Source of the DNA: Candidatus Saccharimonadota bacterium
Lineage (GTDB): Bacteria; Patescibacteriota; Saccharimonadia; Saccharimonadales; Saccharimonadaceae
Assembly: GCA_009776375.1 (NCBI GenBank)
Contig: WRNW01000003.1
Span: 1-39,130 of the forward strand
Length of the DNA: 39,130 bases
Direction of reading: 5' to 3'
This document shows positions 16,990-25,710 of the stretch, one piece after another (the stretch's first letter is position 1; the number at the start of each line of letters is the position of its first letter). The position numbers and the translations under genes were made by a program. Below the pieces are notes generated by a model. It was not told where the DNA came from. It did no database searches and saw nothing but the letters and a program-made list of their open reading frames with translations.

Positions 16990-19161
16990 TCATTGGGTAG
17001 GCAGGGGCGGGGCTGCGTTTGGTGTGGGTATATCATAGTTTGGATCACCTGCCCTAATAAATGAGAGCAGCGCATTTTCCAGACTAGGTGTCAATCGGCC
17101 AGAGTAAGTGACGTTTGTTTTGTAGGTATGATATAACACTTTAGCCTGAGCCTCCAGGTTAGTCCAGTTTCGCCTTCCGTCCGTGCTGCTTATCCGAAAC
17201 AAACGCTCCGCGGCTGTATCATTGTGCTGGCGTGCTAGTTGTAGCGTACGGAAAAAGTCTGCCACTATGAATTGATCTTTGCCTGGGAAGAAATCAATCG
17301 TATCGCTAAGCTTACCATCGGCCAGCGTGCGCGTCATTTCTATCATAGGATCAATTCGACCTTTGCCACTAGAACGCAACTCGTCGTATTCTTTCGCTGG
17401 ATTGTCTTGATCTATACCGTCAGTATCTAGAATCTTAGAGTCTCCGCCGAGCAGCATGCCCTTGACTGCGTCGCAACATTGATTGACATTATCAATTGCG
17501 AGTTGACGGACAGTACCTCGACCCTGATACCCGAGTGGTTTGTCAGCACCCGAAGCAAACACATCATTCTCGCGGCCCGCGTTACTAAGTATATGTTGAA
17601 CATCAGCGCCAAGCAGTGTATCATCAGCACCAGGATATGCCTTATAGCCGACCTCATTAATAAGGTTCTTGACAAAGAAGAGAACGTCACGTTTTTCGCC
17701 CTTACTACCAGATTTCAATAGTGTCCTTAGCAGAGCACGCAAGACGTAGCGTCCGCTTGCTGCATATTCACCATTTTTAAACATTGCTAAGCTCAATACG
17801 TTGGTAGTCTTGCCATTGCGTAACTCCAGGATTGAATTGACCAGCACAACTTCTTCACCGTTGATAAAGTCAACAATGTCGGAGTTGAGAAATGATCTGT
17901 CGAAAGTTTTGACCGCGTCTGTGCATTTAACCTCAAAAGCTTCATAAAAGTCATCGCCTGTGGGACCAAGGTTTCTCTCCTGGCGACGCGTTAAAACAGC
18001 ATCTATTTCTTTGATCACCCGGGGGATGATTCTAATGTTCTCAGGGATATCTTTGACCATGCGATCATCATCTTCCTCTAGCCAATCAATCCACCATTGC
18101 TCTTCGAGCGTAAGAGTGTCTCTGTTATAGCGCGCTACCATAAACTCTATCCGACCTTCAATTCTATTCTCTATCTGGTTATAGATTTCCTGATCCTGTG
18201 TTAGCATATCGTCATAATCTGTGAAACTACGAGTGCCGTTGATATATTCCTGAACAAACCTCTGCTGATTTTCGTCAAGCGGATCAGTAGTCTCGAAGGC
18301 TTCTACTATTTGGTCGCCAATTCTATCTATAATTTTCTCGGGTATCTTCCAGAGAGGAGTTTTTTTGTGCTCAAGTTGGTCAATGTAGTTCGTTCGCTTT
18401 TCAAGAGAAAGCTCGCTGTCCTCGTAACCTCGACGTGTTAGTATGCTCGCAGCAATCTCGACCGCGCTACTAGGTTTAAAACTATAGTTAGGGTCTTTGT
18501 TTTGTTCTTCTTCTATCAGCTTAGCTACAGATTGATCGAGCTCTACTAGTTCTTCGGTCGTGAGCACGTTGCCGTACCCAAGGGCATGCTCTACCCGACG
18601 CTTTATGGCTTCCAGGAGCGGCCTGGGCATCTTACCAAGATCATAATCACCGTTTGCTTCGGGAGCATTCGTGTCCATGAACTGCTTGATGAGTTCATTC
18701 TCGTTAAACGAAAAACCCCCGCCGCGAAAAATTTCTTTTACGGTGAGCTTTAGATCCCCCAAAGCGTTCTTGAGCGTTATGCTGAGATTATAGTTATCGT
18801 CAATATCTTTTCGAAGTCTATTGAGGTACGCTTCCTCTTTAGATGTTAGCTTATTATCTTTAAACCGCTTCTCTAAGTCTCCTTTGATTCTATCAAAGAC
18901 ATGCTTTGGTATCTGGCTTAGGAGGGACCTTTTATGCTCATCCTCATTCCCATCCTCATCTATCTCTCCTACCCGTTTTTCAAGCCATTCATCATTGAAC
19001 CAATCGAGCCATTTTCGGTTTTCTTCTTCTATCTCCGGCTGCTTTATTTCAACAGCTAAATCAACCTCGCTTGTTGCATTATCATCCTCAGGATCACCAG
19101 GAGGCGCTCCCTCAAAACTACTGTGTGGGTTACCACCAGAATTACCACCTACATCTGCCAT
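16990..19161 (-). CDS. Large hydrophilic protein of unknown function with degenerate helical repeats
   Basis: 723 aa; repeated pattern of 'x(W/Y)(L/I)DxL...(I/M)Pxxxxxx(I/V)..' within the first ~400 aa; proline-rich tail 'PTPNAAPPLPTQ'. Confidence 0.8.
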   Translation of the reverse strand: MADVGGNSGGNPHSSFEGAPPGDPEDDNATSEVDLAVEIKQPEIEEENRKWLDWFNDEWLEKRVGEIDEDGNEDEHKRSLLSQIPKHVFDRIKGDLEKRFKDNKLTSKEEAYLNRLRKDIDDNYNLSITLKNALGDLKLTVKEIFRGGGFSFNENELIKQFMDTNAPEANGDYDLGKMPRPLLEAIKRRVEHALGYGNVLTTEELVELDQSVAKLIEEEQNKDPNYSFKPSSAVEIAASILTRRGYEDSELSLEKRTNYIDQLEHKKTPLWKIPEKIIDRIGDQIVEAFETTDPLDENQQRFVQEYINGTRSFTDYDDMLTQDQEIYNQIENRIEGRIEFMVARYNRDTLTLEEQWWIDWLEEDDDRMVKDIPENIRIIPRVIKEIDAVLTRRQERNLGPTGDDFYEAFEVKCTDAVKTFDRSFLNSDIVDFINGEEVVLVNSILELRNGKTTNVLSLAMFKNGEYAASGRYVLRALLRTLLKSGSKGEKRDVLFFVKNLINEVGYKAYPGADDTLLGADVQHILSNAGRENDVFASGADKPLGYQGRGTVRQLAIDNVNQCCDAVKGMLLGGDSKILDTDGIDQDNPAKEYDELRSSGKGRIDPMIEMTRTLADGKLSDTIDFFPGKDQFIVADFFRTLQLARQHNDTAAERLFRISSTDGRRNWTNLEAQAKVLYHTYKTNVTYSGRLTPSLENALLSFIRAGDPNYDIPTPNAAPPLPTQ

Positions 19162-19167
19162 TCTGCT

Positions 19168-19196
19168 AGTATAACTAACTTAATCGTTTTTGGCAA
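19168..19196 (-). promoter_or_regulatory. Sigma70-like promoter for 16990..19161
   Basis: Minus strand TTGCCA-17 nt (aaaacgattaagttagt)-TATACT. Confidence 0.65.
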
Positions 19197-19299
19197 ATTA
19201 GACGAAAGTCCGTCGCTCTAGTTTGACGTTTCAATTATTACGCTCGCAATAACATCGGGCGGCAGAATAAGATTATCTTGGCTAAGAGTTTCGCCAGAA

Positions 19300-21075
19300 T
19301 TAGGGCTGGGGGGAGGTGTCGTCTGGTTGATTATTAGGCTGTCCAAAATTACGCATCCTCTGTTGGTCTTCAAGCAGAATCTTCCGGTTTTCGAGCTCTT
19401 TGACTACAGCCTCACGTTTGCCTTCGAATCTACCGCATTTGCCCTCTTCAAATACAGTCTCGAAGGTGTCAATAAAGCCTTGAATTTCGTCTACATCAGT
19501 AGCCTGTCCCGCACCAGTAGCGAATACTTTCAGCATGCCTAGAATGGACTGCTCTTCATTAGGCGAGATAGCGTCACCCTTTGCTATCATAGCTTTCAGA
19601 CTTTCTTGGCTCATGTCATTATCCTGGTATTTAAGACCTCCCTGCTCCTTAAGCGCGCCGATAATATTAAGAGGGGTAGCTCTCACCCCCTGCAGCACAC
19701 TCCCATCAGCGGCACGGATCTGACCAAGATTCTCAAAAAGTGCCTCCATACCGTCAGCGAGTTTGGCTTGCAGTTCATTGACGCGCATTGCTGCGCCCAG
19801 ATTAGTCGGATCCATCTCCAGTGCTCTGACAGCAGCCAGCCACTCGGCACTCATTACGCCTACCTCCGCTTGGAACGTAGCGACCGACTTCGCCGCAGTT
19901 TGCTCAATGACGCCAGCCCGTTTCTTGAGGTCTAGCTCATGTCTGTGCTTGCGCAGTTCTGCTTCTCGCGTGAACTCATTAGCTGTCAGGTTGGCTTTGA
20001 ATTCCTCAACCCTTTGAGCTCCTTGGGTGGTGCTCTTAGCGCTCTCAGCGGCGGTTTTCAGAAATTCTGTATAATTACCGTCACCAAAGCCGCTGGCAGC
20101 GCCAGCAAGTTTACTCGCGCCAGAGCGGACGGTTCTAAGGAATGCATTTCTACCAGTTCTGCGCAAGGCGGCTATCGCGGCACCATCCCCCTGCTCTGCA
20201 GCTTCTCGTGCAGAAGCGAGCCTTCTGTGCATGGCAGAGGTTTGGCTGAGATATTTCTTTTCGCCGTTGCGATCAATTTTATAGAATTTTCCCTCCTCCT
20301 CGTCCCACCGCATGTTCCCCTCATCTGTTATATACTGGGAGGCTCTAGTGGAGCCTAATGCCTTCTGTGCGGCTTGTAAGCTACGACTCTTAACCGCTTG
20401 CCCAGCGTAATTCCCCCAATCCTTAATCGGCGTTTTCTCGAGGCCTTTACGAGCGAGACCTTCGAGTTGGCTCAATGCTTGGCCACCCATCTTCATAATC
20501 GGGATGATGGTTAAAACCGGTACTACTTGTAATAAACAAATCATAATTAAACCCATTAGCGGATGTTCAACCGCATAGGATTTCATTAAGATATAAGTAA
20601 CCAGCTCTGTTGCACCCCAGACGAAAGCAATCGCCGGATAAATGAATAACACACGGGCAAATTCGGTCAGCCATTTTTTAAACCATTTTTCGGTATTGGG
20701 TAACAGGTATAGCACAAAGGCAATCGGTGAGATGATAATTAGAACGGTGACGAGAACTTCGCGGAAAGCCAGAACTGCAAAGACCATCAACACCGCAATT
20801 ATTACCGTTCCCAGATTGAGTAACACCAAAATAGCGGCACCGATTGTTACGATGACCATCGGGACAATATCTATAATGAGGCCACTAATATTAGCTGCCG
20901 CATTGTAGCCACTTTGATCAACTATGACAAGGTTTCTGATAAACTCGCGTAAACTTGCCCCCAGGATGTTACTGATATCCACCGCTGCGGCGCAGATTGG
21001 AAAGGAAATATTGACCAAAATCGCCACGATGACTAGGCGCGGGAGGATTTTCTTGACAGAATAATTGCTAAACAT
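19300..21075 (-). CDS. VirB6/TrbL-like T4SS membrane protein, C-terminal part (multi-TM + cytoplasmic tail)
   Basis: 'MFSNYSVKKILPRLVIVAILVNISFPICAAAVDISNILGASLREFIRN...' then several TM helices ('IVTIGAAILVLLNLGTVIIAVLMVFAVLAF', 'VLVTVLIIISPIAFVLYLLPNTEKWFKKWLTEFARVLFIYPAIAFVW') and a long charged tail. Confidence 0.8.
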   Translation of the reverse strand: MFSNYSVKKILPRLVIVAILVNISFPICAAAVDISNILGASLREFIRNLVIVDQSGYNAAANISGLIIDIVPMVIVTIGAAILVLLNLGTVIIAVLMVFAVLAFREVLVTVLIIISPIAFVLYLLPNTEKWFKKWLTEFARVLFIYPAIAFVWGATELVTYILMKSYAVEHPLMGLIMICLLQVVPVLTIIPIMKMGGQALSQLEGLARKGLEKTPIKDWGNYAGQAVKSRSLQAAQKALGSTRASQYITDEGNMRWDEEEGKFYKIDRNGEKKYLSQTSAMHRRLASAREAAEQGDGAAIAALRRTGRNAFLRTVRSGASKLAGAASGFGDGNYTEFLKTAAESAKSTTQGAQRVEEFKANLTANEFTREAELRKHRHELDLKKRAGVIEQTAAKSVATFQAEVGVMSAEWLAAVRALEMDPTNLGAAMRVNELQAKLADGMEALFENLGQIRAADGSVLQGVRATPLNIIGALKEQGGLKYQDNDMSQESLKAMIAKGDAISPNEEQSILGMLKVFATGAGQATDVDEIQGFIDTFETVFEEGKCGRFEGKREAVVKELENRKILLEDQQRMRNFGQPNNQPDDTSPQP

Positions 21076-21087
21076 ATTAGTCCTTCT

Positions 21088-22872
21088 TTAATTCCCTCCT
21101 GGTTTGCCTCCGATGGCTGTGGAATAAATGATGATCAAAAAGACAATCGCAAAAGCAATATTAGCAATCGGAATAAATGCGCTCCAAGCAGCTCTGATAA
21201 TAGCGCGGCCTTCGGGGTTATTGAGAGATTGATAATACAAACTATCGTCAATATATTTCATTACAGCATCAATCCCTGAACTTAGCATGTCGATTATCGG
21301 ACAAGCAATCCAGCCCATCGATCCCGATGCAGAGTAACAGTCGACGGGCGTCTCGGGGAGTTCGGAGTCATAGTCAGGATTATATACGAAATCACGACTG
21401 CTACCCTGGCCAAATAGGCACGCATCAATTAATCCCCCAGCCTGCGTTGAAATAACCCCTGTGCCATCTTCTACTGGCGTGTCTGAAACAACAATACTCC
21501 CATCCGCAAGACCATTTCTCAATGCTTCGCCCTGCCATTGCGGCTGAGCACTGGTACTTAGAGATGCAAATCTACTGCTCTGATAACACCAATTATCATC
21601 AGTGCTATTTTTAAAACCGTCAAAGCAGGCCTTATATTTGGCGTTGTATGTTTGGGTAGCGCTAAAACTTGCCTGATAGTCGTCATTGTAAAGGGTGTAT
21701 TCGTCATAGCAGAGGTTTTTAGCCGCTCGATCTCTTAATTCTTCAGCATATGCAGAGGCGTATTTATCCACAAGCTGTCTGACCTCGTCACATGACATGG
21801 TGCCTGCGCTACCATTGTCCGATGCTAGATTAGCACTTCCACCAGGGTAGCTCGGCATACTGGAGAGTATTTTATTCCAATCTGCAGTCGCGTACACTTG
21901 TTCGGCTAAGCCTCGGCTAGTAACGTAAGACAATGTTTTTTCGTTCGAAAGACCGGATTTTGTGCTGGTGATATCAGCACCGCAAGTCTTATCACTTTTG
22001 GTGATTAGTAGGTAATTATAAAAGACGTATCGGTCTTCGTCGGTCAACCTCTTTGGGTACACACTGTCTGGGGTGAACCAACCTGGCCACTTATGGTCTT
22101 TAAATCCTGTTATAATATCCTCAGCATCTTTTCCCTCAACTGCCTGGAACTCGACCGAATATGACTCCGCTAGAGAGTAAGAAACCCCCACGCCAGCCAT
22201 TTTGGTTGGCACCTTTGCACAAGCGTCTTTCGCACCGTCCTCTGTAGGGTCTGTTTCTGATTGACCAGTGTCCTTCATTTCGTTATCGTAATACCATTTG
22301 CCAGAACTATGATATAGGGGTATAAGTAGGCCATACGTCCAGCGCTCGCTTAAGGTATCGTATACATTCAACCCGCATTGAGCGGTTGCTGTTATCTGCC
22401 CAGAACCTTTTATTGGCGTGTAGGCATCGGTGAGATACTGTGCCTTAGTCTTGTTCAACACGGCGGGTGTTAAGGCGGCCTGCAGTGCTTCGCTGCACCA
22501 AGCTTCTCCATCATCGTTGGGATCAACAAACGGAGATACGTTAATAGCACCACTCACTGGGTGAGGACTCTTACGATATGAGCCAATCAGATCATCGAAT
22601 GAATACGATGCTGCTTGTGTATCGATACCACCCTTGGTCCCCTTGTTGAGTGGTGTTTTGGGCCTGCATCCCTCCAAGATAGCAGATACGAGTATAAATC
22701 GCTTGATGCGTTGGCTATAATCCGGTGTTTCAAAGACCACACCATACGCATCCCCCGGCATCAATACTCCTACCAAAACCTGACAGATCAACACTGCGAC
22801 AACCAAGAGCAAACCGAATCGTTGAGCGGCTGTTTTGATCCTAATGTTTCCACCGTTTGTTTTCATCATCAT
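21088..22872 (-). CDS. VirB6/TrbL-like T4SS protein, N-terminal extracytoplasmic part ending in the first TM of the channel domain
   Basis: N-terminal TM/signal 'FGLLLVVAVLICQVLVGVLMPGDAYG', Cys-rich ectodomain, C-terminal 'AWSAFIPIANIAFAIVFLIIIYSTAIGGKPGGN'; same frame as 19300..21075. Confidence 0.75.
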   Translation of the reverse strand: MMMKTNGGNIRIKTAAQRFGLLLVVAVLICQVLVGVLMPGDAYGVVFETPDYSQRIKRFILVSAILEGCRPKTPLNKGTKGGIDTQAASYSFDDLIGSYRKSPHPVSGAINVSPFVDPNDDGEAWCSEALQAALTPAVLNKTKAQYLTDAYTPIKGSGQITATAQCGLNVYDTLSERWTYGLLIPLYHSSGKWYYDNEMKDTGQSETDPTEDGAKDACAKVPTKMAGVGVSYSLAESYSVEFQAVEGKDAEDIITGFKDHKWPGWFTPDSVYPKRLTDEDRYVFYNYLLITKSDKTCGADITSTKSGLSNEKTLSYVTSRGLAEQVYATADWNKILSSMPSYPGGSANLASDNGSAGTMSCDEVRQLVDKYASAYAEELRDRAAKNLCYDEYTLYNDDYQASFSATQTYNAKYKACFDGFKNSTDDNWCYQSSRFASLSTSAQPQWQGEALRNGLADGSIVVSDTPVEDGTGVISTQAGGLIDACLFGQGSSRDFVYNPDYDSELPETPVDCYSASGSMGWIACPIIDMLSSGIDAVMKYIDDSLYYQSLNNPEGRAIIRAAWSAFIPIANIAFAIVFLIIIYSTAIGGKPGGN

Positions 22873-22941
22873 ATCCCCACTGTAATTTTCATAGAATTAT
22901 CATAACCGATATCGCGCGTGAACGCAAGGGGCCCACGATTG

Positions 22942-23502
22942 TCAAGCGGATTTTTTCCGCTTGACTGTGTGTTTGACTTTCATAATTGCGAAATTAACCT
23001 CAATACTGGTTTCGGTGTCGGTCGTTTCGAGATTATCGTCAAGGATCGATGACATGATTTCGCCACCCTCGGCGGCTAATTTTTCTTGCTCGGCCAGTTT
23101 GCTGGCGTCTGGTAGTCGATCCAAGACTCGCGCTAATTCGCGAATTTTGGCATAAGTTTCAACAATCGCCAGCGTGGCTTCGGTGGCGCGTGGGCTTTTG
23201 AGGATGGTTGCTAGCATGTAGAGGCCGCGTTCGGTGAAAGCTTTGGGCGGATATTTCGTATATTCACCCCTGCCCTTAGTTTTTAGGGTCGAAATTTTCG
23301 ACCTTAGAGCAATCAACTCCTGTTTATTCGTTTCTATGATATACCCATCTGGAAATTTATCCGGATTATTCTTGATTGCCTCGTTAACCCGTTTAGTTTC
23401 CACCCCATAAAACTGCGCGACGTCGCTATCGAGCAAAACTTGCTCACCCCGCAAGGTCAAAATTCTATCCTCAATCTGTTGCTTCATTAACATTTTATTC
23501 AT
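22942..23502 (-). CDS. ORF6N-domain DNA-binding protein (phage/accessory type)
   Basis: 'IEDRILTLRGEQVLLDSDVAQFYGVETKRVNEAIKNNPDKFPDGYIIETNKQELIALRSKIST...KYPPKAFTERGLYMLATIL', classical ORF6N. Confidence 0.93.
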   Translation of the reverse strand: MNKMLMKQQIEDRILTLRGEQVLLDSDVAQFYGVETKRVNEAIKNNPDKFPDGYIIETNKQELIALRSKISTLKTKGRGEYTKYPPKAFTERGLYMLATILKSPRATEATLAIVETYAKIRELARVLDRLPDASKLAEQEKLAAEGGEIMSSILDDNLETTDTETSIEVNFAIMKVKHTVKRKKSA

Positions 23503-23592
23503 GGCAATAACGATTATATCATATCGTTCGTTAATCCCATGGCTCCGGCCGCGCTTGCGCGAAAACCGTTAGCATGTTACGATACTACTATT

Positions 23593-24027
23593 ATGTTCAT
23601 GAAAAATAGACAAAAGTTTAGCCAGAAATCGCGGATAGTTTTTGGGCTGATGCTGGTGATGCTGGTGGGGATGATGGGATTCGCGACACTGAAAACCGAC
23701 GACGCACTAGCGGTGGATTGTGGTAAAACCACAACTTTTTTCGATTGGGGATGCAAAGACGTTAATGGCGATGGTGTGATAAATGAAAAGGATAACCAAA
23801 TCATCCCCGTACTGATGACGATTTTCAACTGGTTATCGATGGGTGTGGGGCTAGTGGTGATCGGTGGGATTATTTACGGTGGGATTACTTATTCAACATC
23901 GAGTGGTGATAGTGGTCGAGCTCAAGAAGCCGTCAAGCAAATCCGCAATGCAGTGATTGCTCTGATTATGTATTTTGCGATGTGGGCGCTGCTCAATTGG
24001 CTGGTACCGGGAGGGTTGTTTAACTGA
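23593..24027 (+). CDS. VirB2/TrbC-like T4SS pilin-type protein 1, with EF-hand/dockerin-like loop
   Basis: Leader 'IVFGLMLVMLVGMMGFATLKTDDALA'; 'DVNGDGVINEKD'; two TM helices around 'GGITYSTSSGDSGRAQEAVKQIRNAVIALIMYFAMWALLNWL'. Start trimmed from 23539. Confidence 0.8.
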   Translation: MFMKNRQKFSQKSRIVFGLMLVMLVGMMGFATLKTDDALAVDCGKTTTFFDWGCKDVNGDGVINEKDNQIIPVLMTIFNWLSMGVGLVVIGGIIYGGITYSTSSGDSGRAQEAVKQIRNAVIALIMYFAMWALLNWLVPGGLFN

Positions 24028-24494
24028 TGAAAAAGTTTTTAGTTAGTCTATTTGTCATCATATTTGGCTTGATCGTGCTGATGCCCGTGCCCACCGCTAG
24101 CGCCGCCAGCGTGACGTCTAACGAATGTAACGATCGCGCTCAATTTGCCGTCAATGCTTTTCTCGGTTTTCCAACCTGGTATCGCGGTTTGGAACTAGAG
24201 GCGAATGCCGAAAGAACCGGCTGCATTTTAGCCGAAAAAGCTTTCGAGGGCAAAGAAATTGGCCTGATCATCTTTACCATTGCTCTCAACGTGATCGACA
24301 TCGCGCTGCGGATCGCTGGGCTGATCGCGGTTGGTTTCGTCATCTGGGGCGGTTTTCATTACACGATGTCGCGCGGTGATCCCGAATCTACCAAGAAATC
24401 CCTGAACATTATTCGTAGCGCGATCATTGGTGTAGGTATCTCGATGGTCTCTAGCGCGGTTTTTAGCTTTTTGGTTTGGAGATTAGGTCAATGA
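24027..24494 (+). CDS. VirB2/TrbC-like pilin-type protein 2
   Basis: Signal peptide 'MKKFLVSLFVIIFGLIVLMPVPTASA'; 'FVIWGGFHYTMSRGDPESTKKSLNIIRSAIIGVGISMVSSAVFSFLVWRL'. Confidence 0.8.
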   Translation: MKKFLVSLFVIIFGLIVLMPVPTASAASVTSNECNDRAQFAVNAFLGFPTWYRGLELEANAERTGCILAEKAFEGKEIGLIIFTIALNVIDIALRIAGLIAVGFVIWGGFHYTMSRGDPESTKKSLNIIRSAIIGVGISMVSSAVFSFLVWRLGQ

Positions 24495-24745
24495 AAGCCG
24501 ATATTCCCCAAATGTCGATTGGAGATCTCATCAGAAATGGTTTGAATGTGGTTTACTTTGTCGTCGGGATTATTGCGGTGATTATGATCATTATCGCCGG
24601 GTATACCTATCTAACGGCCGACGGCGATCCTGAAAAATCCAAAAAAGGTATGCGGACGATCATCTATAGTTTTGTCGGTTTGGTGGTGGTGATTTGTGCT
24701 TTTGCGATTACTAATTTCATGATGGGTGGGATGGCCAAAACATGA
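24491..24745 (+). CDS. VirB2/TrbC-like two-TM protein 3, no leader peptide
   Basis: 'IGDLIRNGLNVVYFVVGIIAVIMIIIAGYTYLTADGDPEKSKKGMRTIIYSFVGLVVVICAFAITNFMM'; ATGA overlap with preceding gene supports start at 24491 rather than 24476. Confidence 0.8.
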   Translation: MKADIPQMSIGDLIRNGLNVVYFVVGIIAVIMIIIAGYTYLTADGDPEKSKKGMRTIIYSFVGLVVVICAFAITNFMMGGMAKT

Positions 24746-25218
24746 AACGTTTAGGATTAATAGTCGTCGGCCTGGCAGCTATCGCTAGTCTAGGGTTGGC
24801 GTTTGCGCCAGGAGTGGTGCGAGCTGAGGATGATGGCGATGAATGCACACCACCGGATCAAGGTAAATATTTCGACGGCGAATGTTATAGCATCGCCGAA
24901 TACAACATTCGGGTGATTTGTGCACAAAGTGAAAAAGAAGAAAACAAACCAGCAGTCTGTGACGATTTGGAAAAAGGAGGTTCGGACCAGGGAGTGATCG
25001 GCATCGTTCGCAACGTGATCAATATTCTATTATTTATCGGGGGAATTATCGCGGTGATTGTGATTATTGTCAGCGGCATTAGATTTGCCTCCTCGCGCGG
25101 CGATTCCAACGCCGTCACCAAAGCCCGCCAAAATATTGTCTACGCCGTCGCCGGCCTCGTTATCATGGTCGTCGCCTTTGCGGTCGTTAATTTCGTCATC
25201 GCGCAACTAAATAAGTAA
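24742..25218 (+). CDS. VirB2/TrbC-like pilin-type protein 4
   Basis: Signal peptide 'LGLIVVGLAAIASLGLAFAPGVVRA'; 'VINILLFIGGIIAVIVIIVSGIRFASSRGDSNAVTKARQNIVYAVAGLVIMVVAFAVVNFVIAQL'. Confidence 0.85.
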   Translation: MKRLGLIVVGLAAIASLGLAFAPGVVRAEDDGDECTPPDQGKYFDGECYSIAEYNIRVICAQSEKEENKPAVCDDLEKGGSDQGVIGIVRNVINILLFIGGIIAVIVIIVSGIRFASSRGDSNAVTKARQNIVYAVAGLVIMVVAFAVVNFVIAQLNK

Positions 25219-25221
25219 GTA

Positions 25222-25250
25222 TTGCGAAAACACTGGGATTTCGATACAAT
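25222..25250 (+). promoter_or_regulatory. Sigma70-like promoter for 25299..25709
   Basis: TTGCGA-17 nt-TACAAT. Confidence 0.5.
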
Positions 25251-25298
25251 GTTTGGCGTATAGCATAAGCACTGGCATGGGTTGCCAAGGAGGATCTG

Positions 25299-25709
25299 AT
25301 GAAAAAATTAGCGGTAATCGTGGCCAGTGTGGTGACGCTGGGGTTGGGAGCGATAGTGCTCGCGCCGGCGCCGGTTTATGCGAGTTGTGATGGTGTGTCG
25401 GGCACGCAGCTAGCTGCCTGTGCTGCCTGCGAAGCCGAACCGGGTGCTACCTGGAGTGACGGTACCTGTGATACTGGGGGCAAAAGCGCCACCGAAATCA
25501 TTCAAATTATCATTAACGTCATGTTGTTCATCGTCGGGATTTTGTCGATCATTATGATCATCTTTGGTGGGATTAGATATGTGACGTCGGCCGGTGATAA
25601 AGGCAAAGTCGACAATGCAAAAAACACGATTGTTTATTCGGTGGTTGGTTTGGTCGTGGCGATCGTCGCCTTTGCTCTAGTTCAATGGGTGTTCAACGCT
25701 TTACAGTAA
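25299..25709 (+). CDS. VirB2/TrbC-like pilin-type protein 5
   Basis: Signal peptide, Cys-rich short mature N-terminus, 'IIIFGGIRYVTSAGDKGKVDNAKNTIVYSVVGLVVAIVAFALVQWVFNALQ'. Confidence 0.88.
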   Translation: MKKLAVIVASVVTLGLGAIVLAPAPVYASCDGVSGTQLAACAACEAEPGATWSDGTCDTGGKSATEIIQIIINVMLFIVGILSIIMIIFGGIRYVTSAGDKGKVDNAKNTIVYSVVGLVVAIVAFALVQWVFNALQ

Positions 25710-25710
25710 T

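Noticed and set aside
21088-22872. Alternative genetic code (UGA or other stop reassigned) to explain the split VirB6-like gene
   Set aside because: The interrupting codon is TAA. TGA is clearly used as a stop elsewhere (e.g. ATGA junctions in the 7941-14126 operon, pilin operon), so CPR code 25 is not supported.
22941-22965. GTCAAGCGGA-TTTTT-TCCGCTTGAC as an intrinsic terminator
   Set aside because: Strong stem but no following T run on either strand; left as an unexplained hairpin over the ORF6N stop.
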